From a virus, in the IMG/VR virus record IMGVR_UViG_3300045806_000119, positions 1-64,000 of that record: DNA of 64,000 nucleotides; one strand, written 5' to 3'. The stretch's first letter is position 1; each line of letters begins with the position of its first letter. This document shows positions 6,425 through 14,684 of the stretch, piece by piece. The notes below the pieces were generated by a model. The model worked only from the letters and a program-made list of their open reading frames with translations, ran no database searches and was not told where the DNA came from. The position numbers were made by a program, and so were the translations under genes.

Positions 6425-9400
6425 TCACACCTTCGCAGTCGACCATGACGGCCCGACGCCTAGGCTCACAGGCATGGCCACTCGCAGCGGTTTCGAGAAC
6501 GGCTGCTCCATGATGGGGCGTATCAGCTCCACCACTCTCTTGGCCGCCCGCATCGGGGCCTCGCCCACGATCTCGTCATGCACCTGCATCGTCATGCCGT
6601 AGCCCAGCTCGCGCAGCTCGTCGCACTCATCGATGCGGATCATCGCTCGTCGAGCCATGGCAGCGGCGCTCCCTTGAATCTTCCCGTTGATAAGCGTGCG
6701 CTCCTCGGAACCTCTAATCCAATACTCCTTGTGATTCAGCCGCGCCATGTTCGCGTGCCGAATGCGACCATCAAGGAGGCGCGTAAATCCTTTAGTGCGA
6801 TACTCGCTCAGCAGCCGATTCATCCAAGCCTTCACGCCAGGGTACGCCCGGAACCACCCATCAATCATCTGCTTCGCGTCTTCGTGGGAGATACGCAGCT
6901 GGTCACCAAGCTTCTTGTGGCCGACCCCATAGATGATCTCGAAGTTGAGCGTGTTGTGGGTGACTAACCCGTTAGCGCAATAGACATGACCCTTGACGTT
7001 CAGATCGACACACGGAGCCTTCCCGTACGGAATGAGCGCAGTAACCTCATTAGCCTCTGGCTGGTAGCTGCGCGAACCTGGAAGCAGGCGATCCCGTTTA
7101 TGGGGAAGACGGAGGAGCCTTTTCATGAACCTGTGCCCATCTGCCTTAGACAAGAACACCCTGTAATAGTGACGTTCATACGTCTTGTTGAGCGTGGCCT
7201 CCACGCTGCACGACACCCCACACGCCCTGAGCAGCGTGGCAAGTTGCCCAGCGTAGGTGGGCCACTTCGTTGTAATCGAAAGCCGCCCATCCTTGCCCAC
7301 GGTGCCGTCGGTATCTGCCAACCCAGCGAAGTAGTGTGGGAACAGCTCCAATGACATTGCCCAGGTAGGAACCGACATCTTCTTCCGCTTGCCGCCGGGC
7401 TGCGCTAGCCCGAGGCTCTCAAGCCATCTGAGCACGACACGGCTGCCAAAGTACGTGAAAGTTCGCTTCGCCTCGGGGGCGAGCCCGAGTCCACGGCACA
7501 GAGACACCAGCTCCTGCTGCCAAGCACGGTAAATCGGGCGGTCCACTGGCCCATGCGTGATCGACGCAGAAGACTCGTTGTTAGTGCCGGCTCCGTGAAA
7601 CACACCCGCGAAGTAGGCCAGGTCCGGCGTGCAGTACTGCATGGTCTCGGGGACATCCTCCCACAGCTTCACGGGCAGCCAAGGGTTTTCCTCTAACCGA
7701 AGCGGCTCAACGGTGGCCTCCTCAAGCTCCCAACCAAGGTGCAGATGGTCCGCCCTAACCATCGTCCCGGATGTGGTCTGAAACAGATGCTCCGGTCGGC
7801 AAACAATCGCGTTATGCCGAGTTACGACCACAAGCTGGTCAACCTCCTGCCCTACGTACCCGGCGTTGATGCGCAATGGGCCGCTAGGGGTCTGGACCTG
7901 GCGTGCATCAGGACGGGTGAACGAATCCGCGGAGCCAGCGCCAACCACATCCCCAACGGTGCGGTAGCCTGTCTCGGTGTGAATGAGCGTGTCCGGGTGA
8001 ACGCACTTCCCCTTCTTCCGCTCGTTCGGGTACGTCTCGGCCACCCACTTGAGAGCCTCGGCCGTGATGCCTCCGAAGCGCGTTTCCACCTCCCGCTTGA
8101 TGTGCGGAAAGATGTTAGCGGTCGTGAGCGAGTGCATGTCCCACCCCTCCACGAACATCTTCAGGAGCGTCGGGTCTTGACTGTAGTGCGCGAGCAGCCG
8201 GTATTCGAGCTGCGCCCAGTCGGCCACGATGAGCAAGAACCCCGGCGGTGCCGTGAAGCAGTCGCGCAGGTGGTAGACGTCCTTTTCACCCGTCGTGATG
8301 TTCTGCAGGTTGGGATCTGAGGCGGAAAAGCGACTAGATGTTGTTCCGATCTGGTTGATGCGCCCGTGAATGCGCCCGTTCCTCTGCTTCGTCACCATCC
8401 CATCGAGGAAGGTGCTCTTCTGCGTAGAGAACTTCGAGTAATTGAGAATCCAGTCGAAGCCTTCGAGGTCCCCCTTCGGCACCCTCACGAGCCTCGTCCG
8501 GTTAGTTCCCGCCTCGGGCACCTTGATGCCCTTCTCTAGCTCTCGCCGAAGCTCTACGAGCGCCTCCGCCGACGTCGATGGAGCGCCACCAGGCGTTCGC
8601 TTCAGGACAGGCCAGCCCTTGCCAGGGATAGAGAACAGCGTTCGCTTACCCTTCATGATGGGCAGCGTGCCGTGGCCGTAGAGCAGGTGACCCAGCTGCT
8701 TGTCGCTCCCAACGTTGAACGGAGCCCCCGCCCACTCACACGCCTTCGCGAGCATCTGCTCAAGGTCCTCCCCGCACACCTCCGACATCTCACGCAGGAA
8801 GGGGACATCCAGCGTCATACCCTTTCGCTCCATCTTGCAGATGATGCGCGTGATCGGCGAGTCAACCGCCATGTAGTAGTCCCACATGGTCTTCTCGCCG
8901 AACCACGGCGTAGCCTCCAGCGTAGCGCGGTGCCGCTTGTAAAGCATTAGAGCATCCCACACGTCGTCGCAGGAGTATTCCAGGTGCTTCTGCCAGGTAA
9001 CCGGATCGCTCATGTCAACCTCATCGAGAGGCGGAACAATGAGCTGCCCCGAGGCGTACGGCAGCCCGTCCTTAGTCAGCTTCGGAGCACCATACGTCTC
9101 GTTGAAGCTCTTGCGGTGGACGCCGAAGTAGTCCCGCACACACTCCTTCAAGCCATGCTCGTTCTCGCGGTTCTCGTCGACAAGGTGGTCGAGCACCATC
9201 GTGTCAACGGTGACCCCCTCCATCACGATTCCCTCGTTCGCAATGACGTGCCAGTCCACCGGCGCGTTGTGAGCAAGCTTCGGGTGAGCCGCGCTTCGCA
9301 ACCACGGCGCCAACGCGTGGATGTTGCCGGCGCTCTCGCCGTGGTTGTGAACGTACGCTAACTGAATTTCTGAGTCGCTGTCCCGCTCCCACCCAAGCTG

Positions 9401-9571
9401 GATGCAGAAAGCCGACGCGTTGAACGCCGGGCCTCGCTTGCGGTCGTAGTTGTACCACTCCGTATCAATGCTGTTGATGCCGCTCTCCGCGAGCAGCTCC
9501 TCGCAGAGAGACTCGACCGAGCTGCGGTCGAGGAAGACACGTATCTCAGGTCGGTCGAGTCTCTTCGTCAT
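6425..9571 (-). CDS. DNA polymerase I family with 3'-5' exonuclease and intein
   Basis: The 1048-residue precursor contains a family A polymerase split by an intein. The N-terminal part is a proofreading domain: SIDTEWY at 34-40 (Exo I), HNAPVDW at 101-107 and YSCDDVWD around 199-206. No 5' nuclease domain is present. Polymerase motif A is VADWAQLEYRLLAHYSQD near 449-466, motif B is completed only after splicing (ERKKGK joined to TLNFEIIYG), and motif C is QVHDEIVGEA near the C terminus. The mature enzyme would be about 697 residues. It should copy the phage genome with the nearby primase and DnaB-like helicase. The intein sits in the catalytic O-helix motif, so no active polymerase forms without splicing. 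Confidence 0.9.
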   Translation of the reverse strand: MTKRLDRPEIRVFLDRSSVESLCEELLAESGINSIDTEWYNYDRKRGPAFNASAFCIQLGWERDSDSEIQLAYVHNHGESAGNIHALAPWLRSAAHPKLAHNAPVDWHVIANEGIVMEGVTVDTMVLDHLVDENRENEHGLKECVRDYFGVHRKSFNETYGAPKLTKDGLPYASGQLIVPPLDEVDMSDPVTWQKHLEYSCDDVWDALMLYKRHRATLEATPWFGEKTMWDYYMAVDSPITRIICKMERKGMTLDVPFLREMSEVCGEDLEQMLAKACEWAGAPFNVGSDKQLGHLLYGHGTLPIMKGKRTLFSIPGKGWPVLKRTPGGAPSTSAEALVELRRELEKGIKVPEAGTNRTRLVRVPKGDLEGFDWILNYSKFSTQKSTFLDGMVTKQRNGRIHGRINQIGTTSSRFSASDPNLQNITTGEKDVYHLRDCFTAPPGFLLIVADWAQLEYRLLAHYSQDPTLLKMFVEGWDMHSLTTANIFPHIKREVETRFGGITAEALKWVAETYPNERKKGKCVHPDTLIHTETGYRTVGDVVGAGSADSFTRPDARQVQTPSGPLRINAGYVGQEVDQLVVVTRHNAIVCRPEHLFQTTSGTMVRADHLHLGWELEEATVEPLRLEENPWLPVKLWEDVPETMQYCTPDLAYFAGVFHGAGTNNESSASITHGPVDRPIYRAWQQELVSLCRGLGLAPEAKRTFTYFGSRVVLRWLESLGLAQPGGKRKKMSVPTWAMSLELFPHYFAGLADTDGTVGKDGRLSITTKWPTYAGQLATLLRACGVSCSVEATLNKTYERHYYRVFLSKADGHRFMKRLLRLPHKRDRLLPGSRSYQPEANEVTALIPYGKAPCVDLNVKGHVYCANGLVTHNTLNFEIIYGVGHKKLGDQLRISHEDAKQMIDGWFRAYPGVKAWMNRLLSEYRTKGFTRLLDGRIRHANMARLNHKEYWIRGSEERTLINGKIQGSAAAMARRAMIRIDECDELRELGYGMTMQVHDEIVGEAPMRAAKRVVELIRPIMEQPFSKPLRVAMPVSLGVGPSWSTAKV
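6953..8005 (-). mobile_element. Intein with LAGLIDADG endonuclease in DNA polymerase
   Basis: Residues 523-873 of the polymerase precursor (351 aa) form an intein. It begins with Cys in CVHPDTLIHTETGYRTVGD (splicing block A), has a block B-like VVVTRHNAIVCRPEH and ends VYCANGLVTHN (blocks F and G), with Thr as the first residue of the C-extein. The middle holds two DOD-type endonuclease motifs, LAYFAGVFHGAGT near 651 and HYFAGLADTDGT near 746. The first has Ala in place of the catalytic acid; the second is intact. It is inserted inside polymerase motif B, a strongly conserved site. Such inteins move by homing into empty alleles. Confidence 0.9.
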
Positions 9572-9581
9572 GGTCTACCTC

Positions 9582-10757
9582 TCAGCGTCCGGGGAGACGG
9601 AAAGCGGGCCGAGCAGCGGGCGCCTTGGGGGCCGCGGTCCTCGGAGACGGCCTGGCAACCGGCTTCGCTGAAGGGCTCTCGTACGGGATGTCGTCGTCCG
9701 GGCCGGGGAGCGCCTCCGTGGCAACCTGCGCGTCGGGCTCATCCGGCGAAGAGTCATACTCCTGCGCGCCGTGCCCCTCCGAGCGGAAGTGCGGAGGTAC
9801 CCCCAGCACGCTCGCCTGCATTTCAGGCGGGTCCGGCCTGCTGATGGACTCGAAGTCGGGGACGTTCTCCGCCGCCTCCTTCAACTCCTCCTCGGTCGGC
9901 GACTTGCACGGGTGAATCGGCTCGAAGTTGTACGTAGGAGGGCCGTTACCCGCAGCGCCGATACGAGTCACCTTGAAGTAGAAGTCCGTTAGTCCGCAGC
10001 GCTGCGCGTCCTGACCGCAGCTGGAGCAGCTGAAGTCCTCGACGGGCGGGAGCGTCTGCTGGCATGAATGGCACTTCGCCACGGGCCTCCCGCTCTCAGG
10101 GAAGAATTCCACGGGCTCCGAGCAGTTGACGTTCCCGCAGAGGTACCTGTCGACAGAGATGGTGCCCTCGCCCTCCTCGCCGCGAGCGCCGCAGCGGCAG
10201 TAGTTTCGCACCTCCTGGCTCTGGCTGACGACCTGATCCGCGTACATCGCCGCGAGCTTCCAGTAGCGATGGCCGACGACCTTCGCCTCGTTCTTCTGCG
10301 CGCAAAACTGACAACGCTTCGACGCTCCGACGCACGGCGGGTACTTGGTCTTGATGAAGTCAGAGTCGGGGTTCGTCTTGCCGGGAACGAAGACGGCGCC
10401 GGGCTTGAGCACGCGCACCTCGTTATCCAGCTTGTGCTGCTTGCGGCAGTCCTTCAGACGGAAGAGCGCCTTCTGACCCGTCTTGATGTCCTTGTCGCCG
10501 TTCTTCCTCATGTAGCAGAACTCGCACGGCTGCTCGGGCTCCGCGTTGCAGCCGCAATTCTGGTACTTCGCCGATCCCTGCAGGCGGTTGATGGTGTGCT
10601 CCGTCATGATGACGGGGTCCTGCTCACTCTCGAAGTCGCCGTAGAAGCGAACGATCGCCGACTCTCCATCCTTGATGATGAATTGCAAACCGCTGCGATC
10701 CCCGCCGCCGCTGGTCTTGATGTCTCGCACCGCTGCGAGTCCTCTTCGTAGTCCCAT
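9582..10757 (-). CDS. Putative ssDNA-binding protein with multiple zinc ribbons
   Basis: This 391-residue protein lies between primase and DNA polymerase. It has about eight CxxC-type pairs (for example CEFCYMRK, CQFCAQKNE, CRCG, CHSCQQ, CSSCGQ), enough for several zinc sites. A long acidic region near 335-365 (SPDEPDAQ, GPDDDIPYES) resembles the acidic tail of SSB and gp32 proteins. The extreme C terminus, PAARPAFRLPGR, is basic and matches the end of the histone-like protein. Position, zinc and acidic tail support a single-stranded DNA binding or replication-scaffold role. That role is inference; no OB fold is visible by eye. GGAGGAATTC precedes the ATG. Confidence 0.6.
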   Translation of the reverse strand: MGLRRGLAAVRDIKTSGGGDRSGLQFIIKDGESAIVRFYGDFESEQDPVIMTEHTINRLQGSAKYQNCGCNAEPEQPCEFCYMRKNGDKDIKTGQKALFRLKDCRKQHKLDNEVRVLKPGAVFVPGKTNPDSDFIKTKYPPCVGASKRCQFCAQKNEAKVVGHRYWKLAAMYADQVVSQSQEVRNYCRCGARGEEGEGTISVDRYLCGNVNCSEPVEFFPESGRPVAKCHSCQQTLPPVEDFSCSSCGQDAQRCGLTDFYFKVTRIGAAGNGPPTYNFEPIHPCKSPTEEELKEAAENVPDFESISRPDPPEMQASVLGVPPHFRSEGHGAQEYDSSPDEPDAQVATEALPGPDDDIPYESPSAKPVARPSPRTAAPKAPAARPAFRLPGR

Positions 10758-10766
10758 GAATTCCTC

Positions 10767-11768
10767 CTAGTGGTGAGGGTGAAACAGTCTAACAGAATTG
10801 CTCGCCGGTGTCATTAGCAGCTTTGTGGAGTGAATAGAAACGACCCTCGTCTTGCTCCTGTCCGTCAGCTCGCCGGGGTCCTTCGTGTCGTACTCCATGA
10901 CAGCCAGCTTCGGTCCGAACCTCGTCTTGTGCAGCCTCCTGGCCGCGGACAGCGTCACCACCTGCCCCGCCTCATCGTTGTCGAACGCGAGCACGAGCCT
11001 GTTCACCTGCGCGTGCCTCACGAGCACATCCGTCTGCTCCGCGCTCAGGTTGTCTCCCATCACGGCCACCGCGTGCTTGCCGAGCTGGTACATCCTCACA
11101 ACGTCTAGCTGACCCTCTACGAGGTAGAGAGCGTCGATCTCTTTCCCCGCCCACTTCTGCATCCCGTACAGGTGGAGCGCCTTCTGGAATTCGCTGTGAC
11201 GGTACTTCGACATCTGGAACTTGTCGTGGTCGAAGTCGAGACGCTCGGTGATCCCAACGAGCTTCCCGCGAACATCGCGAACCGGAATAATGATTTTGCA
11301 GTTCTGAAGGTCGTACCCGATCTCGTAGAACTTCAGCGACGCCTTGCTGAAGCCTCGGCCGAGCAGGTACTCCGCGCAGAATTTCCTGTACGGCCCAAGA
11401 ACGGCCTCGCTCAGCGTCGGATACTGGTCCTTCCTCGCCCGGTTCTTCCAGTCGGGCAGCTGCGGGAGCGCCTCTATGTTGAGCAGCGGTACGGGCGCCG
11501 TACCGACGAAGTCGTGCGCCTGCTGGAGCGTCAGGTGCTTGATGACCATGACGAGCCGCGCCATGTCTCCGCTCGCCTTGCAGCGGAAGCAGTGCCACCG
11601 GCCATTCGAGAAGACCGAAAAGCTAGTGGCATTGTCTCCTTTATGCACAGGACAGGCAGACCGCCAACGCCCATCGCCCGCTTTCCACGCAGAGTACGGG
11701 GCGAGGAGAGACTCGATGAGCGCTGTGTAGTCTGCCCTCTTCTCATCCTTGCCACCCGTACGGTTCAC
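10767..11768 (-). CDS. DNA primase, DnaG-like (zinc finger and Toprim)
   Basis: This 333-residue protein would synthesise RNA primers at the fork. An N-terminal zinc finger uses C39, H42, C60 and C63 (CPVH...CFRC). A helix-rich linker leads to a Toprim domain with LYLVEGQLDVVR near 214 (catalytic Glu) and LAFDNDEAG near 260 (the DxD-type motif). It starts with GTG at 11768, overlapping the helicase stop as GTGA. It is shorter than bacterial DnaG and lacks a helicase-binding C-terminal domain, as is usual for phage versions. The downstream partner genes are the zinc-rich protein and DNA polymerase. Confidence 0.85.
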   Translation of the reverse strand: MNRTGGKDEKRADYTALIESLLAPYSAWKAGDGRWRSACPVHKGDNATSFSVFSNGRWHCFRCKASGDMARLVMVIKHLTLQQAHDFVGTAPVPLLNIEALPQLPDWKNRARKDQYPTLSEAVLGPYRKFCAEYLLGRGFSKASLKFYEIGYDLQNCKIIIPVRDVRGKLVGITERLDFDHDKFQMSKYRHSEFQKALHLYGMQKWAGKEIDALYLVEGQLDVVRMYQLGKHAVAVMGDNLSAEQTDVLVRHAQVNRLVLAFDNDEAGQVVTLSAARRLHKTRFGPKLAVMEYDTKDPGELTDRSKTRVVSIHSTKLLMTPASNSVRLFHPHH

Positions 11769-13081
11769 GGAGCGCCCCCGTCTTCGGGCAGCCGCTCATC
11801 AACCTCCGCGTCCATCGCGTCGATGGCTTCCTGCTCCTCGATGTCGTCCCCCTCTTCGACCATGCTCTCGACGCTCTTCTGCGTCATGTCCTCGCACAGC
11901 CTCGCGTTCACCGTAAACAGCGTCTGCATGCCCTCACGAATAGCAGCCGTAAACAGCTTCACCTGCCTCTGTTTCCGGTCCTCGATGTCGACGGTGCAGC
12001 GTACGGCAACGTCGCACACCTGATAGAACGAGTCGCCGTACGCGAAGTCGTCAGCACCGTCCTGCGCCGAGGCGTCCTTCTTGTTCCGCGAGCGGTTCGC
12101 GTGAGTCGTCGCCACGATGGGCACCTTGCGCGACTTGCACGTCCGCTTCATCGCCCGAAGGATGACCGCAAGCTCCTTCCAGTCAGCCGACAGGTAGTTG
12201 ACGGAGTCGATGAGCACGACGTCCGGCTTGTACTCGTCGATCTGCGCCTGCAAGTCCGTGATGGACGCCTCACCTGCGCACAGCTGGCTCACGATGAGAT
12301 CCTCGTGATGCGCCAGCGACTGCATCGTCTCGAAGAACGTGGCCTCCGCCTCCTCGCCCAGCATGCCACGCGTAAACTGCGTGTAATTCACATTGGACGC
12401 GAGCGCGACGAAGCGGCGCTTGATCTCAAGGTCACTCAGCTCCTGCGACAGGAACAGGACGCGAAGGCCGTTAGAGTGAAGCAGCCGAGCGATCTCGACG
12501 AGCAGCCACGTTTTGAGGCACTTCGGGCGGCCGTAGAAGAACACCAGGTGCTCCCGCTGGATGCCTAGTGTGCTGACGTTGAGGGCCTCCCACGGGTACG
12601 GGTACCCCTTCAGCTTGGTGTCTCCGTCCCGCATCATGAGGTACTCGCTCTGCAGGTCGTCGAGCGAAGACTTGAGCGTGCTGCTCTCGTCCACGGTGTG
12701 CGCCTCGGCAAGAGTCACCACGGTCTTCTTCAGCTTCTCGAAGCCCGCCGTCGGATCGCCGGCCGTCAGCTCTCCGACCTCCTGGAGCACGCTCGCGATG
12801 TCCCCGTACAACTTCTGCTGCCGCAGCTTGTCGCAAAGGGAAATGAGGCTGTCCTCCGTCCGCACCGGCTCGAACGCCTGGAACGAGTCCGCGAAGCTCT
12901 CCCAGCTCGGGACGTCGTTGTACTTCGGGTTGTTGTACCACTGCACGAGGAAGATGAACGCCGCCTTCGTCGTCGACTCGAAGAAGAACGTGTGATCAAT
13001 CTTGTGCTTGAGCACGGTTTTCAGGTCCCGCTGGTCAATAATGGCGCTAATCAGCGCGCTCTCGAAAAGTTCCATCGCCAT
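11765..13081 (-). CDS. Replicative DNA helicase, DnaB-like
   Basis: This 438-residue protein has the DnaB/RecA-type ATPase core after a helical N-terminal domain. The P-loop reads GRPKCLKT at 184-191, where Leu replaces the usual Gly before Lys; the same sort of K(T/S)W-type P-loop is known in some phage DnaB relatives. Walker B is DVVLIDSVNYL near 270, and TTHANRSRNKK near 310 matches the sensor and DNA-loop region. GGAG lies eight bases before the ATG at 13081. It is coupled to the primase by GTGA, so helicase and primase are made together. Confidence 0.82.
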   Translation of the reverse strand: MAMELFESALISAIIDQRDLKTVLKHKIDHTFFFESTTKAAFIFLVQWYNNPKYNDVPSWESFADSFQAFEPVRTEDSLISLCDKLRQQKLYGDIASVLQEVGELTAGDPTAGFEKLKKTVVTLAEAHTVDESSTLKSSLDDLQSEYLMMRDGDTKLKGYPYPWEALNVSTLGIQREHLVFFYGRPKCLKTWLLVEIARLLHSNGLRVLFLSQELSDLEIKRRFVALASNVNYTQFTRGMLGEEAEATFFETMQSLAHHEDLIVSQLCAGEASITDLQAQIDEYKPDVVLIDSVNYLSADWKELAVILRAMKRTCKSRKVPIVATTHANRSRNKKDASAQDGADDFAYGDSFYQVCDVAVRCTVDIEDRKQRQVKLFTAAIREGMQTLFTVNARLCEDMTQKSVESMVEEGDDIEEQEAIDAMDAEVDERLPEDGGAP

Positions 13082-13110
13082 ACTCGCATCTCCGTTTGTG
13101 TACTAGTGAA

Positions 13111-13156
13111 GAAAAAAGCCCTAAGCCGCCCCCCCTCTCAGGGACAGCTTAGGGCC
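13111..13156 (-). terminator. Rho-independent terminator after the DUF932 gene
   Basis: On the minus strand GCCCTAAGC and GCTTAGGGC form a perfect 9-bp stem (plus-strand arms 13147-13155 and 13118-13126) with a C/G-rich loop of 20 bases, followed by TTTTTTC. It lies between the DUF932 gene and the helicase gene, so it would end the DUF932 transcript and implies a separate start for helicase and primase. Confidence 0.8.
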
Positions 13157-13173
13157 TCGTGCAACTGCTAGTC

Positions 13174-14328
13174 CTAGTTCTCGGGATTGACGATCTCCCC
13201 GTCAGTGTCGATCGTCTCGGGCACGTTCCGGCGGCTGCGCACCATAGCGCCGGCTCCGAAAATGGCACGACCGATGGTCAGCTCCAACTTGACGCGGTCG
13301 TCGATGGGCAGGCTCTGCGCGGCCTCCGTGTACGCCTGCATCACGTCGAACCGGCTGTACTCCTCCTTCTTGTGGGTCCGGGCGATCTCAACGGCGCGCT
13401 CCTTGATGAAGTCGCTCACCTTCGTCTTCGCCCCGAGGAGCAGCAGCTCTCCCTCGAAGTCGCGCACGGGCTCGGTGTACTTGCGCTCCAGCAGCTCCTT
13501 CACGGCCGCCTCCTGCCTCACGGCAGAGAGCACGCCCTCTTGCAGCCGAGGCGTCACCTCGTGCGAGGCGAAGTTCCGGTGCCGGATCTTGAGCACCTCG
13601 CTGTCCCCAAACCCCATCATCCCGTTCTTGCAGACGAGGCGCCACACGAGCGCGTTCAGCACCAGGTCGCTGTAGCCGACCTCCGACGTGAAGCAGTGGT
13701 AGCCGATGCGGTGCGGGTCATCGATCCCGATGCCGTCGAAGTTGAACCCCGTCTGCCGGAGAAAGCGCAGATGGAACACCTGCTCCATGCTCCGCGGGTC
13801 GTGGGCGTTGGTCAGCTCCAGCTGAAAGCCACCGCCCGCCTCCTGATTCGCCCGCTGCACCGCGGTGAGCAGGTGGCGGTTGTCGAACGGGGTGAAGAGC
13901 CCCGGCAGGACGGCGCGGATCACGCCGCTCACCCCCTCGACGGTGTCCGTGTTGCGGAAGCGCACCAACTGCTCCTTGTTCCCGCGCTCCGCGAGCCGCA
14001 GGTCGATCTGCGCCTTCATGCCACCCGGTCCTCCCACGGGGCAGCTCTCCAGGTACTTCGTCGGGATCTTGAGCATCCCGGAAAACTGATCAAACGAGTA
14101 CGGCGTGAAGCTGTATTCCTTCGTCCCCTCAGCAGTGGGGATGGCGAGCGTTTTGCGGTTAGTGAATTCGAGCTTGCTGGCCTCGACCAGCTTCTCAGAC
14201 TTGTTCTTGTCGTCGGCGTTCACGAACGCCCAGATCCCCTTCAAGTCAGACCCTGCCAGGTTGGGACTGGCAGCCAGCATGGCCCCGCCACGGGGCATCA
14301 CTCTCGTCGGCAATCGAAAAGCAGTCAT
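13174..14328 (-). CDS. DUF932 phage/plasmid-like protein
   Basis: This 384-residue protein matches the DUF932 (phage/plasmid-like TIGR03299) pattern: YSFTPYSFDQF, then a region with DTVEGVSGVI and FTPFDNRHLL, a long GGFQLELTNAHDP block, and the conserved NALVWRLVCKNGMMGF. These proteins are common near replication genes in phages and plasmids; their biochemical role is not settled. The N terminus (MTAFRLPTRV) carries the FRLP motif. It has its own likely promoter (14371-14399), a long 5' leader and a terminator, so it appears to be a single-gene, strongly expressed unit. Confidence 0.8.
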   Translation of the reverse strand: MTAFRLPTRVMPRGGAMLAASPNLAGSDLKGIWAFVNADDKNKSEKLVEASKLEFTNRKTLAIPTAEGTKEYSFTPYSFDQFSGMLKIPTKYLESCPVGGPGGMKAQIDLRLAERGNKEQLVRFRNTDTVEGVSGVIRAVLPGLFTPFDNRHLLTAVQRANQEAGGGFQLELTNAHDPRSMEQVFHLRFLRQTGFNFDGIGIDDPHRIGYHCFTSEVGYSDLVLNALVWRLVCKNGMMGFGDSEVLKIRHRNFASHEVTPRLQEGVLSAVRQEAAVKELLERKYTEPVRDFEGELLLLGAKTKVSDFIKERAVEIARTHKKEEYSRFDVMQAYTEAAQSLPIDDRVKLELTIGRAIFGAGAMVRSRRNVPETIDTDGEIVNPEN

Positions 14329-14370
14329 TTGTCGGATTCCTTTTGTGCTGCGTTTGCAGCGGAAAACAGC

Positions 14371-14399
14371 ATAGTACAGCGTAGATTCCGTTTTGTCAC
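14371..14399 (-). promoter_or_regulatory. Sigma70-like promoter for the DUF932 gene
   Basis: On the minus strand GTGACA (plus 14394-14399) and TACTAT (plus 14371-14376) are separated by exactly 17 bases. Transcription would begin about 40 bases before the ATG at 14328. A small GCTGC-AAAC-GCAGC hairpin and the AAAGGA ribosome site follow in the leader. It is one of few matches of this quality in the window. Confidence 0.55.
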
Positions 14400-14472
14400 G
14401 TCACGAAACGCTTGTTTTTCAGTCTTTTCTCACTCTCTCCCTTACCTCCCAGGCAAGGCTCGGAGGGGCCGA

Positions 14473-14568
14473 GGTAAACCGATTAGCAGGCGGCCGAAGG
14501 CCGAGCCCGAAGGGCGTCCTGCTAACTCGGTTTGCCGAGTGCTCCCGGAGAGCCGCAGCCGGTTTACC
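14473..14568. other. Strongly folded three-way-junction element
   Basis: The plus strand holds AAACCGATTAGCAGG (14476-14490) and its near-perfect partner CCTGCTAACTCGGTTT (14518-14533; one extra base). Between them are two perfect mini-hairpins, CGGCC-GAA-GGCCG (14491-14503) and GCCC-GAA-GGGC (14505-14515), forming a three-way junction. GGTAAACCG (14473-14481) can instead pair with CGGTTTACC (14560-14568), giving a mutually exclusive fold around a GCTC/GAGC hairpin. C-GAA-G loops are unusually stable in single-stranded DNA. Function unknown: origin, priming site, or leader RNA. Confidence 0.7.
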
Positions 14569-14630
14569 GTTTATTGAAATTATTACTCTCACGCGTACGC
14601 ACGTACGTACACGCCAGCGCGATCCCGCTC

Positions 14631-14684
14631 GTAAGAATAAAAGCATCTTAGCCTTATCAAAATCATCTAATAAGATACTCTTAC
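14631..14684. repeat. AT-rich nested inverted repeat
   Basis: GTAAGA (14631-14636) pairs with TCTTAC (14679-14684), and inside it ATCTTA (14645-14650) pairs with TAAGAT (14671-14676). The roughly 54-base island is strongly AT-rich while its flanks are GC-rich. It could be a DNA-unwinding element or a repressor/promoter region. No convincing -35/-10 pair was found in it. Confidence 0.55.

Noticed and set aside
14473-14568. tRNA or tRNA-like gene
   Set aside because: No anticodon arm of 5 bp with 7-base loop, no TTCRA loop and no CCA-like end are present; the arms have three-base loops.
13159-14577. 472-residue plus-strand frame
   Set aside because: It is antisense to the DUF932 gene, its terminator and its promoter region, and has shadow composition.
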